Source: Bacteroidetes bacterium B1(2017)
GTDB lineage: Bacteria; Bacteroidota; Bacteroidia; UKL13-3
Assembly: GCA_002256395.1 (NCBI GenBank)
Contig: NKJG01000003.1
Span: 248,001-312,000 of the forward strand
Length of the DNA stretch: 64,000 bases
Direction: 5' to 3'
Positions 45,697-54,124 of the stretch are shown one piece after another. The first letter of the stretch is position 1. The number at the start of each line of letters is the position of its first letter. The notes under the pieces are model-generated. The model saw only the letters and a program-made list of their open reading frames with translations. It had not been told where the DNA came from and did not search any database. Made by a program: the position numbers and the translations under genes.

Positions 45697-45910
45697 ATTG
45701 ATTTATTTTAGGTTACCCAAATGTAGGGAAAAAAAATTGAAAACAAGATAGAAGCATGGTATCGCATGGAGTGGCATGGGCGGGCGATACGCTTCCTTAG
45801 GCATGGTAAGGCTTTGCAAGCTCAAAGCCCCGTCGGGGCGACATTCCAATAGCAAAGGTTTTAACCTTTGCGTTGGATTAGCGATGAATGTACCAAAGAA
45901 ATCATTTTCC
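45697..45910. other. Non-coding stretch with REP-like palindrome
   Basis: No gene is supported here. It holds two adjacent inverted repeats: GCCCC/GGGGC (45827-45839) and a longer one, CCAAT-GCAAAGGTT / AACCTTTGC-GTTGG (45846-45876). This paired design (a short GC stem plus a longer stem) is that of REP-like elements dispersed in Bacteroidota genomes. Confidence 0.5.
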
Positions 45911-46209
45911 CCAAAATCCGGTTTACCGGAAAAAAGATTTGTTGCTAGGCATAAAGTATATTAGGTAAAAGTAGGATGAGTTAAATTTACCTCTATGATT
46001 ACACTTGAAAAGAATTCCTACTATTCGTTTCTAAAAGAAATAAAGGAAAAGATACACCAAGCGCAATATGCGGCCATGAGGCAGTTGAACACCAGCTTGA
46101 TTAACTTATACTGGGAAATAGGAAAGAGCATAGTTGAAAAGCAAAAGCAATACGGTTGGGGAAAATCTGTTGTTGAAACATTGTCAAAAGATTTGCAAAA
46201 CGAGTTCCC
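45911..46209 (+). repeat. Duplicated leader and gene start, copy 1
   Basis: From CCAAAATCCGG to the GAGTTCCC codons. The leader differs from copy 2 by only a few changes; the coding part 45995-46209 is identical to 47141-47355. Confidence 0.9.
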
Positions 46210-47032
46210 AGGAGCGCAAGGGTATTCGGTTCAAAACCTCTGGTATATGCGTCAATTGTATAGTGAATATAAGGATAATATAAAACTCCAACCAATGGTT
46301 GGAGAAATTAGCTGGAGCAATAATCTAGTAATATTGAGCAAATGCAAAGCCGATTTAGAACGAGAGTTCTATATTCAAATGGCTAAGAAATATGGTTGGA
46401 CCAAAAACGTATTAATCCATCAAATAGAAGGCAAGAGCTATGAGAAGTTTTTGTTAAATCAAGCCAATTTTGAAAGCGCAGTTCCTGAGAAATTTAAGCA
46501 TCAAGCCATACTTGCCGTAAAAGATGAATATAATTTTGATTTTTTAGACCTCTCAGAGGCCAGCAATGAAAAGGACTTAGAACTTGCCCTGCTAAAAAAT
46601 ATTCGACAGTTTTTGTCAGAAATGGGAGCCGACTTTGCCTTTATAGGCAACCAATACAGATTGCAGGTGGGCGACGAAGATTTTTATATCGACCTATTAT
46701 TATACCACCGGAAGTTAAAATCGTTGGTGGTAATAGAATTAAAGGCAGGCAAGTTTAAACCCGAGTATGCCGGAAAGATGAATTTTTACCTTGCTGTATT
46801 AGATGATAAAGTAAAGCAAGCAGATGAAAACCCATCCATTGGAATTATTATTTGCAAAGGCAAAAGTAAAACCGTTGTAGAGTATGCTTTAAAAAAGAGC
46901 TCAAGTCCAATAGGTGTGGCAAGTTATACTCTCACAGAAACACTCCCTAAAGAATATAAAGGATTACTACCAACACCTAAGGAAATAGAAGACAAACTCT
47001 CTGGGTTTATTGAGAAGATTGCAGTAGGATAG
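45995..47032 (+). CDS. YhcG-family PDDEXK nuclease domain protein (DUF1016)
   Basis: 345 residues. An N-terminal DUF1016 helical domain (residues 10-160; LINLYWEIGKSIVEKQ, NLWYMRQLYSEY) and a C-terminal PDDEXK-type nuclease domain (about 165-335) with D233 in DFYIDLLLYHRK and the E248-K250 pair in VIELKAGKF. YhcG-family proteins are predicted DNA nucleases, often in mobile or defence-rich regions. The biological role is not fixed. It stands alone, followed by a truncated copy of itself. Confidence 0.92.
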   Translation: MITLEKNSYYSFLKEIKEKIHQAQYAAMRQLNTSLINLYWEIGKSIVEKQKQYGWGKSVVETLSKDLQNEFPGAQGYSVQNLWYMRQLYSEYKDNIKLQPMVGEISWSNNLVILSKCKADLEREFYIQMAKKYGWTKNVLIHQIEGKSYEKFLLNQANFESAVPEKFKHQAILAVKDEYNFDFLDLSEASNEKDLELALLKNIRQFLSEMGADFAFIGNQYRLQVGDEDFYIDLLLYHRKLKSLVVIELKAGKFKPEYAGKMNFYLAVLDDKVKQADENPSIGIIICKGKSKTVVEYALKKSSSPIGVASYTLTETLPKEYKGLLPTPKEIEDKLSGFIEKIAVG

Positions 47033-47057
47033 CAGAATAAAATAAATTTTGGTTCTC

Positions 47058-47355
47058 CAAAATCCGGTTTGCCGGAAAAAAGATTTGTTGCTAGACATAA
47101 AGTATATTAGGTAAAAGTAGGATGAGTTAAATTTACCTCTATGATTACACTTGAAAAGAATTCCTACTATTCGTTTCTAAAAGAAATAAAGGAAAAGATA
47201 CACCAAGCGCAATATGCGGCCATGAGGCAGTTGAACACCAGCTTGATTAACTTATACTGGGAAATAGGAAAGAGCATAGTTGAAAAGCAAAAGCAATACG
47301 GTTGGGGAAAATCTGTTGTTGAAACATTGTCAAAAGATTTGCAAAACGAGTTCCC
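47058..47355 (+). repeat. Duplicated leader and gene start, copy 2
   Basis: Same block as 45911-46209, with a one-base deletion and a few substitutions in the leader. The coding part is identical to copy 1 for 215 bases and then diverges clearly. Confidence 0.9.
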
Positions 47356-47575
47356 TGGTGTGCAAGGGTATTCGGCTCGAAACCTATGGTATATGAGAAA
47401 TTTTTTTGATCAATATTCGGGGAATTCAAAACTGCAACCATTGGTTGCAGAAATTAGCTGGAGCCATAATATGGTAATAATGGAAAAGTGCAAGGATGAT
47501 TTAGAAAGAGAATTCTATATTCAAATGGCTAAGAAATATGGCTGGACAAACAGCTTAACTCCTATCCTCTTCTAA
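47141..47575 (+). pseudogene. Truncated second copy of the YhcG-family gene
   Basis: 144 codons, only the DUF1016 N-terminal domain. Residues 1-72 equal those of the complete copy; residues 73-134 are a divergent version of the same domain (for example NLWYMRNFFDQYSGNSKLQP against NLWYMRQLYSEYKDNIKLQP). After KKYGWT the frame runs into unrelated sequence and ends 8 residues later. The nuclease domain is missing. Its last 21 bases overlap the end of the convergent acidic-protein gene. Likely a broken paralogue whose start was replaced by recombination with its neighbour. Confidence 0.8.
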
Positions 47576-47950
47576 ATCGTTATGGTCGTCGCCACCAATG
47601 CTGTAGTAGTTGTTTTCTTCGTCTTCGTTGCCAATGCTTTCTTGCACATCATCTAATTCCGATCCGGGTACATCTAAATCATCACCTGAGCTATTTTCCT
47701 CAAAATTCATTTCATTCCAAGTGCCAACTTTTTCATTGGGTGTTTTGTTTTTTAAAAGGTCAGAAGGGTCTATATCACTTTCTTCTATGGCGTTATTGTA
47801 AATGTCATCCTCTGGTGGGTACTCTGGATAACCTGGAACTACAATTTTTTCTTTATCATTCTTTTCCTTTACCTCATTGGGCACTTCCTCCACCTTTGGA
47901 GCATTAATTTCTATGCCTGGTTTTCTTATTTTGGGCGATTCTATTTTCAT
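47555..47950 (-). CDS. Small acidic, proline-rich protein
   Basis: 131 residues with no signal peptide: a Pro/Lys/Glu-rich first half (KIRKPGIEINAPKVEEVPNE) and a strongly acidic Asp/Glu/Asn-rich second half. Low complexity, probably disordered. No family is recognised. It is 7 bases after the lipocalin gene on the same strand, so the two may be co-transcribed. The composition is coherent over its whole length, which argues it is real. Confidence 0.55.
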   Translation of the reverse strand: MKIESPKIRKPGIEINAPKVEEVPNEVKEKNDKEKIVVPGYPEYPPEDDIYNNAIEESDIDPSDLLKNKTPNEKVGTWNEMNFEENSSGDDLDVPGSELDDVQESIGNEDEENNYYSIGGDDHNDLEEDRS

Positions 47951-47957
47951 GGCTGTA

Positions 47958-48503
47958 TTACTTTATTTTTTGTTGAGTGCGTTCTATTTTAGAAAGGTCA
48001 AATCCTGTTTCTTTTACTCTGGCAAGTATTTGTTCGTAGGTGGTCTGATCCAATTGTGGTGTTCTGGAAAGGATCCAAAGGTATTTTCTATTTGGATGTC
48101 CAATCACAGCATAACTATAATCATTAGCCAAATCAATAATCCAATAATCGCCTTTAAAGGGCCAAAAGAATTGCACTTTTAATTTTGCATTGCCAGTATT
48201 CTTTACCACAAATGCCTTGCCTTTTATATACGATTCTTTACCTGTAAGGCTATCTTTATTGCATCTGTTTTCAACTACTACATAGCCTTTATCGCTTAAG
48301 GTATAGGTAGCAGTAGTGCAATGGCAACCCTTCTGGAAGCGTTGCGGAAAAGAAGCTATTTCGTACCAAGTACCTGCATATTTTGTTAAATCAACATTTT
48401 GAACTGTTTCAAGTGTTTGAGCCATAGAAATAGATGTTAAAAGAGTAAGCGCTAAAGCAATACAGATTGATTTTAGAATCTTGACGTTGAATTTTGGTAG
48501 CAT
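47958..48503 (-). CDS. blc: Lipocalin family protein (Blc-like)
   Basis: 181 residues with a signal peptide (ending SISMAQ) and a lipocalin barrel. The GxW motif is clear (YAGTWYEIASFPQRFQKGC), as is the second conserved block (DLANDYSYAVIGHPNRKYLWILSRTP). It likely binds lipids or other hydrophobic ligands in the periplasm or at the outer membrane. There is no lipobox, so unlike Blc of enteric bacteria it is probably soluble. Confidence 0.92.
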   Translation of the reverse strand: MLPKFNVKILKSICIALALTLLTSISMAQTLETVQNVDLTKYAGTWYEIASFPQRFQKGCHCTTATYTLSDKGYVVVENRCNKDSLTGKESYIKGKAFVVKNTGNAKLKVQFFWPFKGDYWIIDLANDYSYAVIGHPNRKYLWILSRTPQLDQTTYEQILARVKETGFDLSKIERTQQKIK

Positions 48504-48727
48504 AAATGGAATTACTTAATAAGCTAAATAGTTTAGCCTTATATATAACACAAAGCTAGGGTTAAATGTTTGTTGGAGGTTTACATAAAGAAAGGGAAGA
48601 GTTACATGAATCACATGCCTTTTTGAAAATCCTTGAAGGTATGAGGGGTGATGCCTGAAGAGGTACAATTTTGAATTTATTTTTTCTTAAAAATAGTATC
48701 TCTTTTCAAACAGAGCCAAAGAAAGTA
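48504..48727. other. Non-coding gap before ssrA
   Basis: The divergent spacer between the lipocalin gene and tmRNA. Apart from the ssrA promoter that follows, nothing is recognised in it. Confidence 0.5.
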
Positions 48728-48735
48728 TATCTTTG
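48728..48735 (+). promoter_or_regulatory. -7 box of the ssrA promoter
   Basis: TATCTTTG fits the TAnnTTTG consensus and sits 19 bases upstream of the mature tmRNA 5' end. Confidence 0.6.
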
Positions 48736-48754
48736 TGGGCTGTTCTTTATTTCT

Positions 48755-49119
48755 GGGGCTGACCGGTATTGACGGGGTGATTGATTGGCATGTAAGCATG
48801 TAGTGCTTTGGACAGTTGGCACTTGAATCTCAATTTCCACAACTATAGTTGGCGAAACTCAATTCGCAATGGCTGCCTAATCAGGACGATTACGCGATGC
48901 CTTCGGTTCGGATGTGTATCTCTTATCGCATATCCACTAGAACCGTCATTAGATAGGGGCGTTTGTTGGTAAGCCGCGGGCTATCAAACGTACACAGCGG
49001 ATATAGGTTAAGTTGGCAAGGAAAGCAGCCTGCCTAACCCGAACACAATGCTTTCTCTAAACATGTAGAAAGCGTGACCATTGCACTTCCGGACCAGGGT
49101 TCGAATCCCTGCAGCTCCA
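48755..49119 (+). ncRNA. ssrA: Transfer-messenger RNA
   Basis: The 5' end GGGGCTGACCGG pairs with the 3' end CAGCTCC plus discriminator A to give the tRNA-like acceptor stem; the T arm GGGTTCGAATCCC is at 49098-49110. The tag reading frame follows TAGTT: codons at 48851-48877 encode GETQFAMAA, then TAA at 48878-48880. The tag resembles GENNYALAA-type tags of Bacteroidota. Length is 365 bases. The 3' bases after the discriminator read CTA, so the CCA end must be added after transcription, or the sequence beyond the discriminator was altered by integration of the element that follows. Confidence 0.97.
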
Positions 49120-49122
49120 CTA
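49098..49122. other. Candidate left attachment site at the ssrA 3' end
   Basis: The T-arm and acceptor end of tmRNA (GGGTTCGAATCCC to GCAGCTCCAC) lie 262 bases before an integrase gene reading away from it. Integrases of many elements use this segment as attB. No second copy of the segment was seen to the right inside the window, so the right end is probably beyond 64 kb. Confidence 0.45.
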
Positions 49123-49144
49123 GGTTTATGAACTAAAACCACTT

Positions 49145-49179
49145 AAAGCTCTGATTATCATTTTAATCAGGGCTTTTTT
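49145..49179 (+). terminator. Intrinsic terminator of ssrA
   Basis: Stem AAAGCTCTGATTA / TAATCAGGGCTTT (one G-U pair) followed by a T-run, 26 bases after the tmRNA end. Confidence 0.85.
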
Positions 49180-49267
49180 GTTGCATTTTTTTAAATAAAT
49201 ATGCGTCAAAAAGCCCCATTTTTTGCCACTTTTTATGTGCAATTCGTTACACACTCCAAAAAAAGGC

Positions 49268-49345
49268 AAAAGGTGTAACAGAATGGCAAAGATTGTCAAT
49301 GTTTGTCAATGTTTGGCGTTTTGCAACTCCAAGAAAAGGTGTCAC
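49268..49345. repeat. Short direct repeats before the integrase, possible arm-type sites
   Basis: TTGTCAATGT occurs twice in tandem (49293-49302 and 49303-49312). AAAAGGTGTAAC at 49268-49279 recurs as AAAAGGTGTCAC at 49334-49345. Repeats of this size between att and int are commonly integrase or excisionase binding sites. Confidence 0.4.
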
Positions 49346-49383
49346 TATTGTACCATCAAAATGGGGGGCCATTTTAAAAAATT

Positions 49384-50634
49384 ATGTTGTCGTCAAGAAC
49401 AAGCTTTAAATTGATGTTTTACATCAACAATTCTCGCCCAAATAAGCGAGGTGAAAGTCCAATTAATCTCAGAGTTACCATTAATGGTGAGTCTGAGGTT
49501 CTATCAACCCAGAGAACTGTTTCGCCAGATATTTGGGATTCTCTAAATGGTCACTGTTTTGGGAAAACAGCAAAAGCAGTTGAGGTGAATAAGCACCTAG
49601 ATTTAATTAAGGTAAATGCCTACAACAAGTACAATGAAATACTTGGTATGTATGAAATGGTAACTGCTAAATTATTGAAGGATGCGATTTTGTGCATTGG
49701 AACAGCTCAGTCTAAGACATTATGTGATTTATGGGAGGATCATGTTAAATCTTTACATTCAATGATTGGTAAAGGTACTTCCTATGGGAATTACCATAAA
49801 TACCGCACGGGATTGCGTTATATGCGCGAATTTTTGCTATTGAACTATAAGATAAAGGATGTGCCAGTAAAGCTCGTAAACAATCATATGGTGACCAAAT
49901 TTGATATTTTTTTGCAAACAAATAAGAAGTGTTCCGGAAATACGGCTAAAAAATACCTGCAAAATTTTAAGACCATTTGCAATATTGCCCTTAAAAATGG
50001 CTGGTTAAAATTAAATCCATTTGCTTTTGTTAAACTAACGCTTGAAGAAGTAGACCGACCCTACTTAACGGAAGAGGAATTAAACCGAATTATAGCTTTA
50101 GAGATTTTAATGCCCAGGTTAGAAGTAGTAAGAGACTTATTTGTTTTTGCATCCTTTACTGGACTTTCTTATGCCGACTTATTTAAGCTGGATAAGTCAA
50201 TGATAGAAATGGATAATAAAGGAGTTTTCTGGATTAGAACAAGGAGGCAAAAAACAAGAGTGAAAACTCAGGTACCCTTATTAAGTATTCCTGTTGCATT
50301 GCTTGAAAAGTATTGTGACCTAAGTCTATTATCCGCAGAGGATAAAGTGTTGCCTGTAATGAGCAATCAAAAAATTAATGCTTACCTTAAGGAAATTCAA
50401 ACTTTTGCTAAGATTGAAAAGGAGCTCACTTTCCATGTGGCACGACATACTTTTGCCACAACGGTAACTATGTTTAATGGTGTGCCAATTGAATCTGTTT
50501 CCAAAATGTTGGGCCATAAAAATATTACCACTACACAACATTATGCCAGGATTGTTGATTTGAAAGTAGGAAATGATATGGTTGACCTTGCCAATAAATT
50601 AGGAGGAAGATTTGGTCAACCTTCTGCAAGCTGA
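49384..50634 (+). CDS. Tyrosine recombinase / integrase (IntDOT-like)
   Basis: 416 residues: an N-terminal arm-binding domain (FYINNSRPNKRGESPINLRV), a SAM-like core-binding domain (about 100-210) and a catalytic domain. Catalytic residues are H351 and R354 (FHVARHTF), H378 (MLGHKN) and the nucleophile Y387 (HYARI). The first arginine of the usual set is replaced by S262 (TGLSYADLF), as described for IntDOT of the Bacteroides element CTnDOT. It should catalyse integration at the ssrA 3' end just upstream. A DUF4248 gene follows. Confidence 0.93.
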   Translation: MLSSRTSFKLMFYINNSRPNKRGESPINLRVTINGESEVLSTQRTVSPDIWDSLNGHCFGKTAKAVEVNKHLDLIKVNAYNKYNEILGMYEMVTAKLLKDAILCIGTAQSKTLCDLWEDHVKSLHSMIGKGTSYGNYHKYRTGLRYMREFLLLNYKIKDVPVKLVNNHMVTKFDIFLQTNKKCSGNTAKKYLQNFKTICNIALKNGWLKLNPFAFVKLTLEEVDRPYLTEEELNRIIALEILMPRLEVVRDLFVFASFTGLSYADLFKLDKSMIEMDNKGVFWIRTRRQKTRVKTQVPLLSIPVALLEKYCDLSLLSAEDKVLPVMSNQKINAYLKEIQTFAKIEKELTFHVARHTFATTVTMFNGVPIESVSKMLGHKNITTTQHYARIVDLKVGNDMVDLANKLGGRFGQPSAS

Positions 50635-50742
50635 TACTTATATAAAAAGCTACTTTGCTAGTATAGTTATCTAGCATTGTTTGATTTGTTTCTATGTTTC
50701 AATTCAAAAAATGGGGGTGTTAAAACTAAAAAAAATAGCACC

Positions 50743-50967
50743 ATGAATGAAGAAACTTTTAAAGTGCGAGCTTACGGATTTGGTGAGCTCGCACAACTTT
50801 ATTTTCCTAATATTACTAAGAAAAGTGCCAGTGCGCAGATGCGTAAATGGATTTCAAATGCCAAAAAACTAATTAAAAATTTAGAAAAAAATGGGTATAA
50901 ATCTGGCAACAGGTTATTGACTCCAGTACAAGTTAAAATTTTAGTTGATGAATTTGGGGAGCCATAG
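50743..50967 (+). CDS. DUF4248 domain protein
   Basis: 74 residues from MNEETFKVRAYG; an in-frame upstream extension has no family support. The family pattern is plain: FKVRAYGFGELAQLYFPN, then KWISNAKKLIKNLEKNGYKS, and LTPVQVKILVDEFGEP at the end. The small protein is common in Bacteroidota, often on mobile elements; a DNA-binding or regulatory function is suspected but not shown. It follows the integrase by 108 bases on the same strand. Confidence 0.8.
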   Translation: MNEETFKVRAYGFGELAQLYFPNITKKSASAQMRKWISNAKKLIKNLEKNGYKSGNRLLTPVQVKILVDEFGEP

Positions 50968-51196
50968 AAATAGTTTAATTTAATTTTCTGGTACGAATGC
51001 AATGGAATTTAGGCATGAAAGGACAACATTGAAATCTTTTGGTTATGTGCTATTAAAAGATGGTACTAATTAGAGAGATAAATAGCTTTTGAATTAGGCC
51101 TTCATTCTTCTTCTGGCTGGAAAGGTGGAAGCTCTTTTGCAATTTTTGGTTTGTGCGTTAGCTTGTGCGAATTGCAAATGTGCTTACAACTGTGTG

Positions 51197-53608
51197 TCAG
51201 AATTTGAAGTTATAGCCAAATCTTATAACTTGTGTCTCGTAATAATCAGTGCTAATGTATTTGAAACCTTGTCCCTGAATTTCTTTTTTGATAATCATCG
51301 TGTTTAAAATATCTGTTGCGTTTAGAAATAATTCGCCTTTCCCCTTTTGCAAACTCTTTTTAATGCCAAAATCTAAAGAGAAACGTTGGGCAATTTTCCC
51401 TTGCGGAATAATGTCGGGAGCCAAATAAATTGCGGTTAATTGTGCTTCAAAGTTTTTAGGCAAATGAAAAGTGTTATTCAGTTTTACATTTCCAGAAATA
51501 ATTTCTTGTTTGTCGGCTGAAATGGTTTTTGTAACAGGATATTTATTTTCAACACTAAAAGCATTGATTTGATTGTGATAACCATTAAGGTTTAAATTAA
51601 AGGAATACCATTTTGCTACTTCCTGTGTCAAAACAACTTCTAAACCAGTATTATAACTTTTGCCTGCATTTTGAAATATAGCGTATATCAAATTGCTGTT
51701 AGGAGCAATGCTCGAAATGCGAGTAATAGTTCCGTCCGCAAATCGGTGGTAAGCGGCAGAATAAAAATACCCTTTGTCCCAATTTTTTTTGTAACCAAGT
51801 TCAAATGAATTTGTAAACTGGGTTCGCAGTGCAGGATTTCCAACTTTAATAATTTCCGCATCATCGTATTTTGGAAATATTCTTATATCCACTTCATTTG
51901 GCCTGTCAACTCTGCGATTATAGAAGAGTGAAATTTTGCTGCGATCGTTTATTTTGTATGCCAATCTTCCATTAGGAAATGGCTGGGTATAATTATATCC
52001 ATCACTTTTATAAGTGTTGTGATTGGGATTTACATCATATTGAATTTTTACATATTCTATTCGCAATCCTACCTCAGCTTCCCATTTTTTATTTTCAAAT
52101 ATATAGTTCCCATAAATGGCAGGTATTAATTCTTTATATGTTGCCCAACCACCTGCATTGGAGTCTAAAACTGAATTTACTCCTGGTATAAATTGCATAT
52201 TAGTAGGAATATTTCTATTACGAAGTTTTACACCTGTTTCAATTCTTCCATATTTTAAAGGTTTTATGTAGTCAAAATTGAAATCATAAACTTGCTCGTC
52301 CGACAATAATTTAAAAGCATCTTTTCCGGTTGTTGTCGGTAAATAGTTGTCATAAAAATATTTTTCATCTTCTCTATGAAATGTATAATTAAACCCAATA
52401 TTCATTAAATGACCTGCTTGTTTAAATTTATGCTGATAGGCGGCAGTTGCCATTACCGTTGTTTTTAGCTCGTCCTCCAAAAACTGCCACAACCTTTGTC
52501 TTTCTGAATTGTCAGCATTAAAAAAAGGTTGGTCGCCTCTATCAATTATTTTTTCACTTCCAAATAATCCCGAAATAGTAAGTGTGTTGTTTTGATTAAT
52601 ATTCCAATCAAAACCCGCCTTTGAAGTAAAAAAGTTGGTGTTCCGATTTCTTTTTAATTGCTGTTTAATAATAGTTCCATCATCATAAGTTCTTGTCACA
52701 AATTCATTCTTGTTTAGGGTTTGTGTATAAAGATTGTCTGCTTGAAAAAATACGTTGATCTTCTTTTTTCTATAATTTATTGATAATGATGGATTTATTT
52801 TAGGTGTATATTGGTATTGAGGTCTAATGGTTGGTAGATTTTCTTGCCGAACCCACAACGATCCTAATCCAGTTGTGAAACCAACTTTGCCATTAAATCC
52901 TTCCTGTTTATTTTTCTTCATTACAATATTGATGATACCAGCATTTCCATTTGCATCATACTTTGCTGAAGGATTATTAATGATTTCTATTTTTTCGATT
53001 GCCGAAGCAGGGATATTGTCTAAACCCGATTGACTTCCAAAACCAGTTAATGCAGTTTGTTTGCCATCAATTAATACGGTTACTTTATCATTACCTCTTA
53101 ATTGCACCTTTCCGTCTTGAACTGTTATGCCTGGTAAATTTTGCATTGTTTGCAAAACCGAACCACCACTTTGACTGATGTTATCTTCAACTTTAAAAGA
53201 TTTTTTATCCATTTTACCGCCTACTTCATCTTGTTTTGATGAAACAACAACTTCACTTAATGTTTTAATATCTTCTTCCAAATTTATTGTAGATACATCC
53301 AAAAATTCCGAAAGGCTTCCTACATAAATAAATTGCCTTTTAGTAACATAGCCAATAAAAGAAATTTCAAAGTAATAGTTGTTTGGTTTAATATTAGAAA
53401 TATTGAAACGTCCTTCTTCGTTACTTACTGTTCCCGTTACAAATGCACTATCTTTTTCGGTTTTCAACACTACATTTACATAAGGCAAAGCGGATTTATC
53501 CGCTTTGTCTTTGATTAAACCTGATATGGTAACGCCTTTGTTTTGACCAAAGGAATATGAAGTTAAAAATGTAACTAAGATTACTATAGAAATTAATTTT
53601 GCTCGCAT
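51197..53608 (-). CDS. Outer membrane beta-barrel receptor, TonB-receptor-like
   Basis: 803 residues: a signal peptide (ending SYSFGQ), a carboxypeptidase-regulatory-like domain (VTISGLIKDKADKSALPYVN, about 25-110), a plug domain (LQTMQNLPGITVQDGKVQLR, then IEIINNPSAKYDANGNAGII) and a large barrel ending RFGYNFKF. It matches the outer membrane beta-barrel family close to TonB-dependent receptors. The ligand is unknown. It is the second gene after a PepSY-like gene, 15 bases apart, and the pair shares an operator with the upstream two-component operon. Confidence 0.9.
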   Translation of the reverse strand: MRAKLISIVILVTFLTSYSFGQNKGVTISGLIKDKADKSALPYVNVVLKTEKDSAFVTGTVSNEEGRFNISNIKPNNYYFEISFIGYVTKRQFIYVGSLSEFLDVSTINLEEDIKTLSEVVVSSKQDEVGGKMDKKSFKVEDNISQSGGSVLQTMQNLPGITVQDGKVQLRGNDKVTVLIDGKQTALTGFGSQSGLDNIPASAIEKIEIINNPSAKYDANGNAGIINIVMKKNKQEGFNGKVGFTTGLGSLWVRQENLPTIRPQYQYTPKINPSLSINYRKKKINVFFQADNLYTQTLNKNEFVTRTYDDGTIIKQQLKRNRNTNFFTSKAGFDWNINQNNTLTISGLFGSEKIIDRGDQPFFNADNSERQRLWQFLEDELKTTVMATAAYQHKFKQAGHLMNIGFNYTFHREDEKYFYDNYLPTTTGKDAFKLLSDEQVYDFNFDYIKPLKYGRIETGVKLRNRNIPTNMQFIPGVNSVLDSNAGGWATYKELIPAIYGNYIFENKKWEAEVGLRIEYVKIQYDVNPNHNTYKSDGYNYTQPFPNGRLAYKINDRSKISLFYNRRVDRPNEVDIRIFPKYDDAEIIKVGNPALRTQFTNSFELGYKKNWDKGYFYSAAYHRFADGTITRISSIAPNSNLIYAIFQNAGKSYNTGLEVVLTQEVAKWYSFNLNLNGYHNQINAFSVENKYPVTKTISADKQEIISGNVKLNNTFHLPKNFEAQLTAIYLAPDIIPQGKIAQRFSLDFGIKKSLQKGKGELFLNATDILNTMIIKKEIQGQGFKYISTDYYETQVIRFGYNFKF

Positions 53609-53623
53609 TATCAGTTACTAAAT

Positions 53624-54052
53624 TTAGTTTTTAATTTCTTTGATAAATTTCCCATTACCATCAAAAATCAAATCTATTCCTTTGATTTCAGCTTCGTAAG
53701 TTACTGTGCCTTTTGTATCAGTAATTTTAGAGGCTTCTTTAACTGATTGTCCTTTGTAATTTGTTTTAACGTAATCCGATACTCCATTAGGCAATTGGCT
53801 TATCTTAATTTCTATTTCTGTTTCAATGATGCTGCCTTGTGCATCAAATAAAACCGATTGCTCCGATTTGTTCAACTCAAATTCTGCTTCAAAATTGAGC
53901 CCTTCCTTTTCCCATTTTTCAACATTTGCTTGGGGGAATTTTTTTTGAAAAGCTGTTTTTACACCAGCAGGTACATCTTTTTCCTGAATTTTTTGTGCGA
54001 AGGTGAGTGATGTAATCATCGCTGCAACCATCATTAATGCTAACCTTTTCAT
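53624..54052 (-). CDS. PepSY-like domain protein
   Basis: 142 residues with a signal peptide (ending LTFAQ) and two PepSY-like repeats (VPAGVKTAFQKKFPQANVEKW and LPNGVSDYVKTNYKGQSV, each followed by a strand pair). It is a small periplasmic protein of unknown biochemical role, frequent beside two-component systems in Bacteroidota. A tandem operator lies 51-69 bases upstream of its start, matching the one before the response regulator, so it is likely a target of that regulator. Confidence 0.85.
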   Translation of the reverse strand: MKRLALMMVAAMITSLTFAQKIQEKDVPAGVKTAFQKKFPQANVEKWEKEGLNFEAEFELNKSEQSVLFDAQGSIIETEIEIKISQLPNGVSDYVKTNYKGQSVKEASKITDTKGTVTYEAEIKGIDLIFDGNGKFIKEIKN

Positions 54053-54087
54053 TGTCTTGTTTATTTATTTGTTTAAAGTTTACAGGA

Positions 54088-54121
54088 CAAAGTTGCAACC
54101 TGATTTAGAAGAAATTTAGAA
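54088..54121 (-). promoter_or_regulatory. Promoter and tandem operator of the PepSY/receptor operon
   Basis: Two TTTAGAA copies on the + strand (54104-54110 and 54115-54121) separated by GAAA: an 11-bp period, one helical turn, as for OmpR/PhoB-type sites. A weak -7-like box, CAACTTTG on the minus strand (54088-54095), lies 8 bases from it. Confidence 0.6.
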
Positions 54122-54124
54122 TTT

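Noticed and set aside
45776..45964. A 62-codon plus-strand frame across the REP-like palindrome
   Set aside because: The frame reads through the palindromes and duplicated leader and has no coherent protein features.
45995..47575. Restriction-modification or toxin-antitoxin pair formed by the two YhcG copies
   Set aside because: The second copy is only a truncated N-terminal domain and no methyltransferase or small antitoxin is next to them.
49223..49414. A 63-codon frame between ssrA and the integrase
   Set aside because: It runs through the tandem repeats and overlaps the integrase start in another frame; the Cys-rich composition follows from the repeats.
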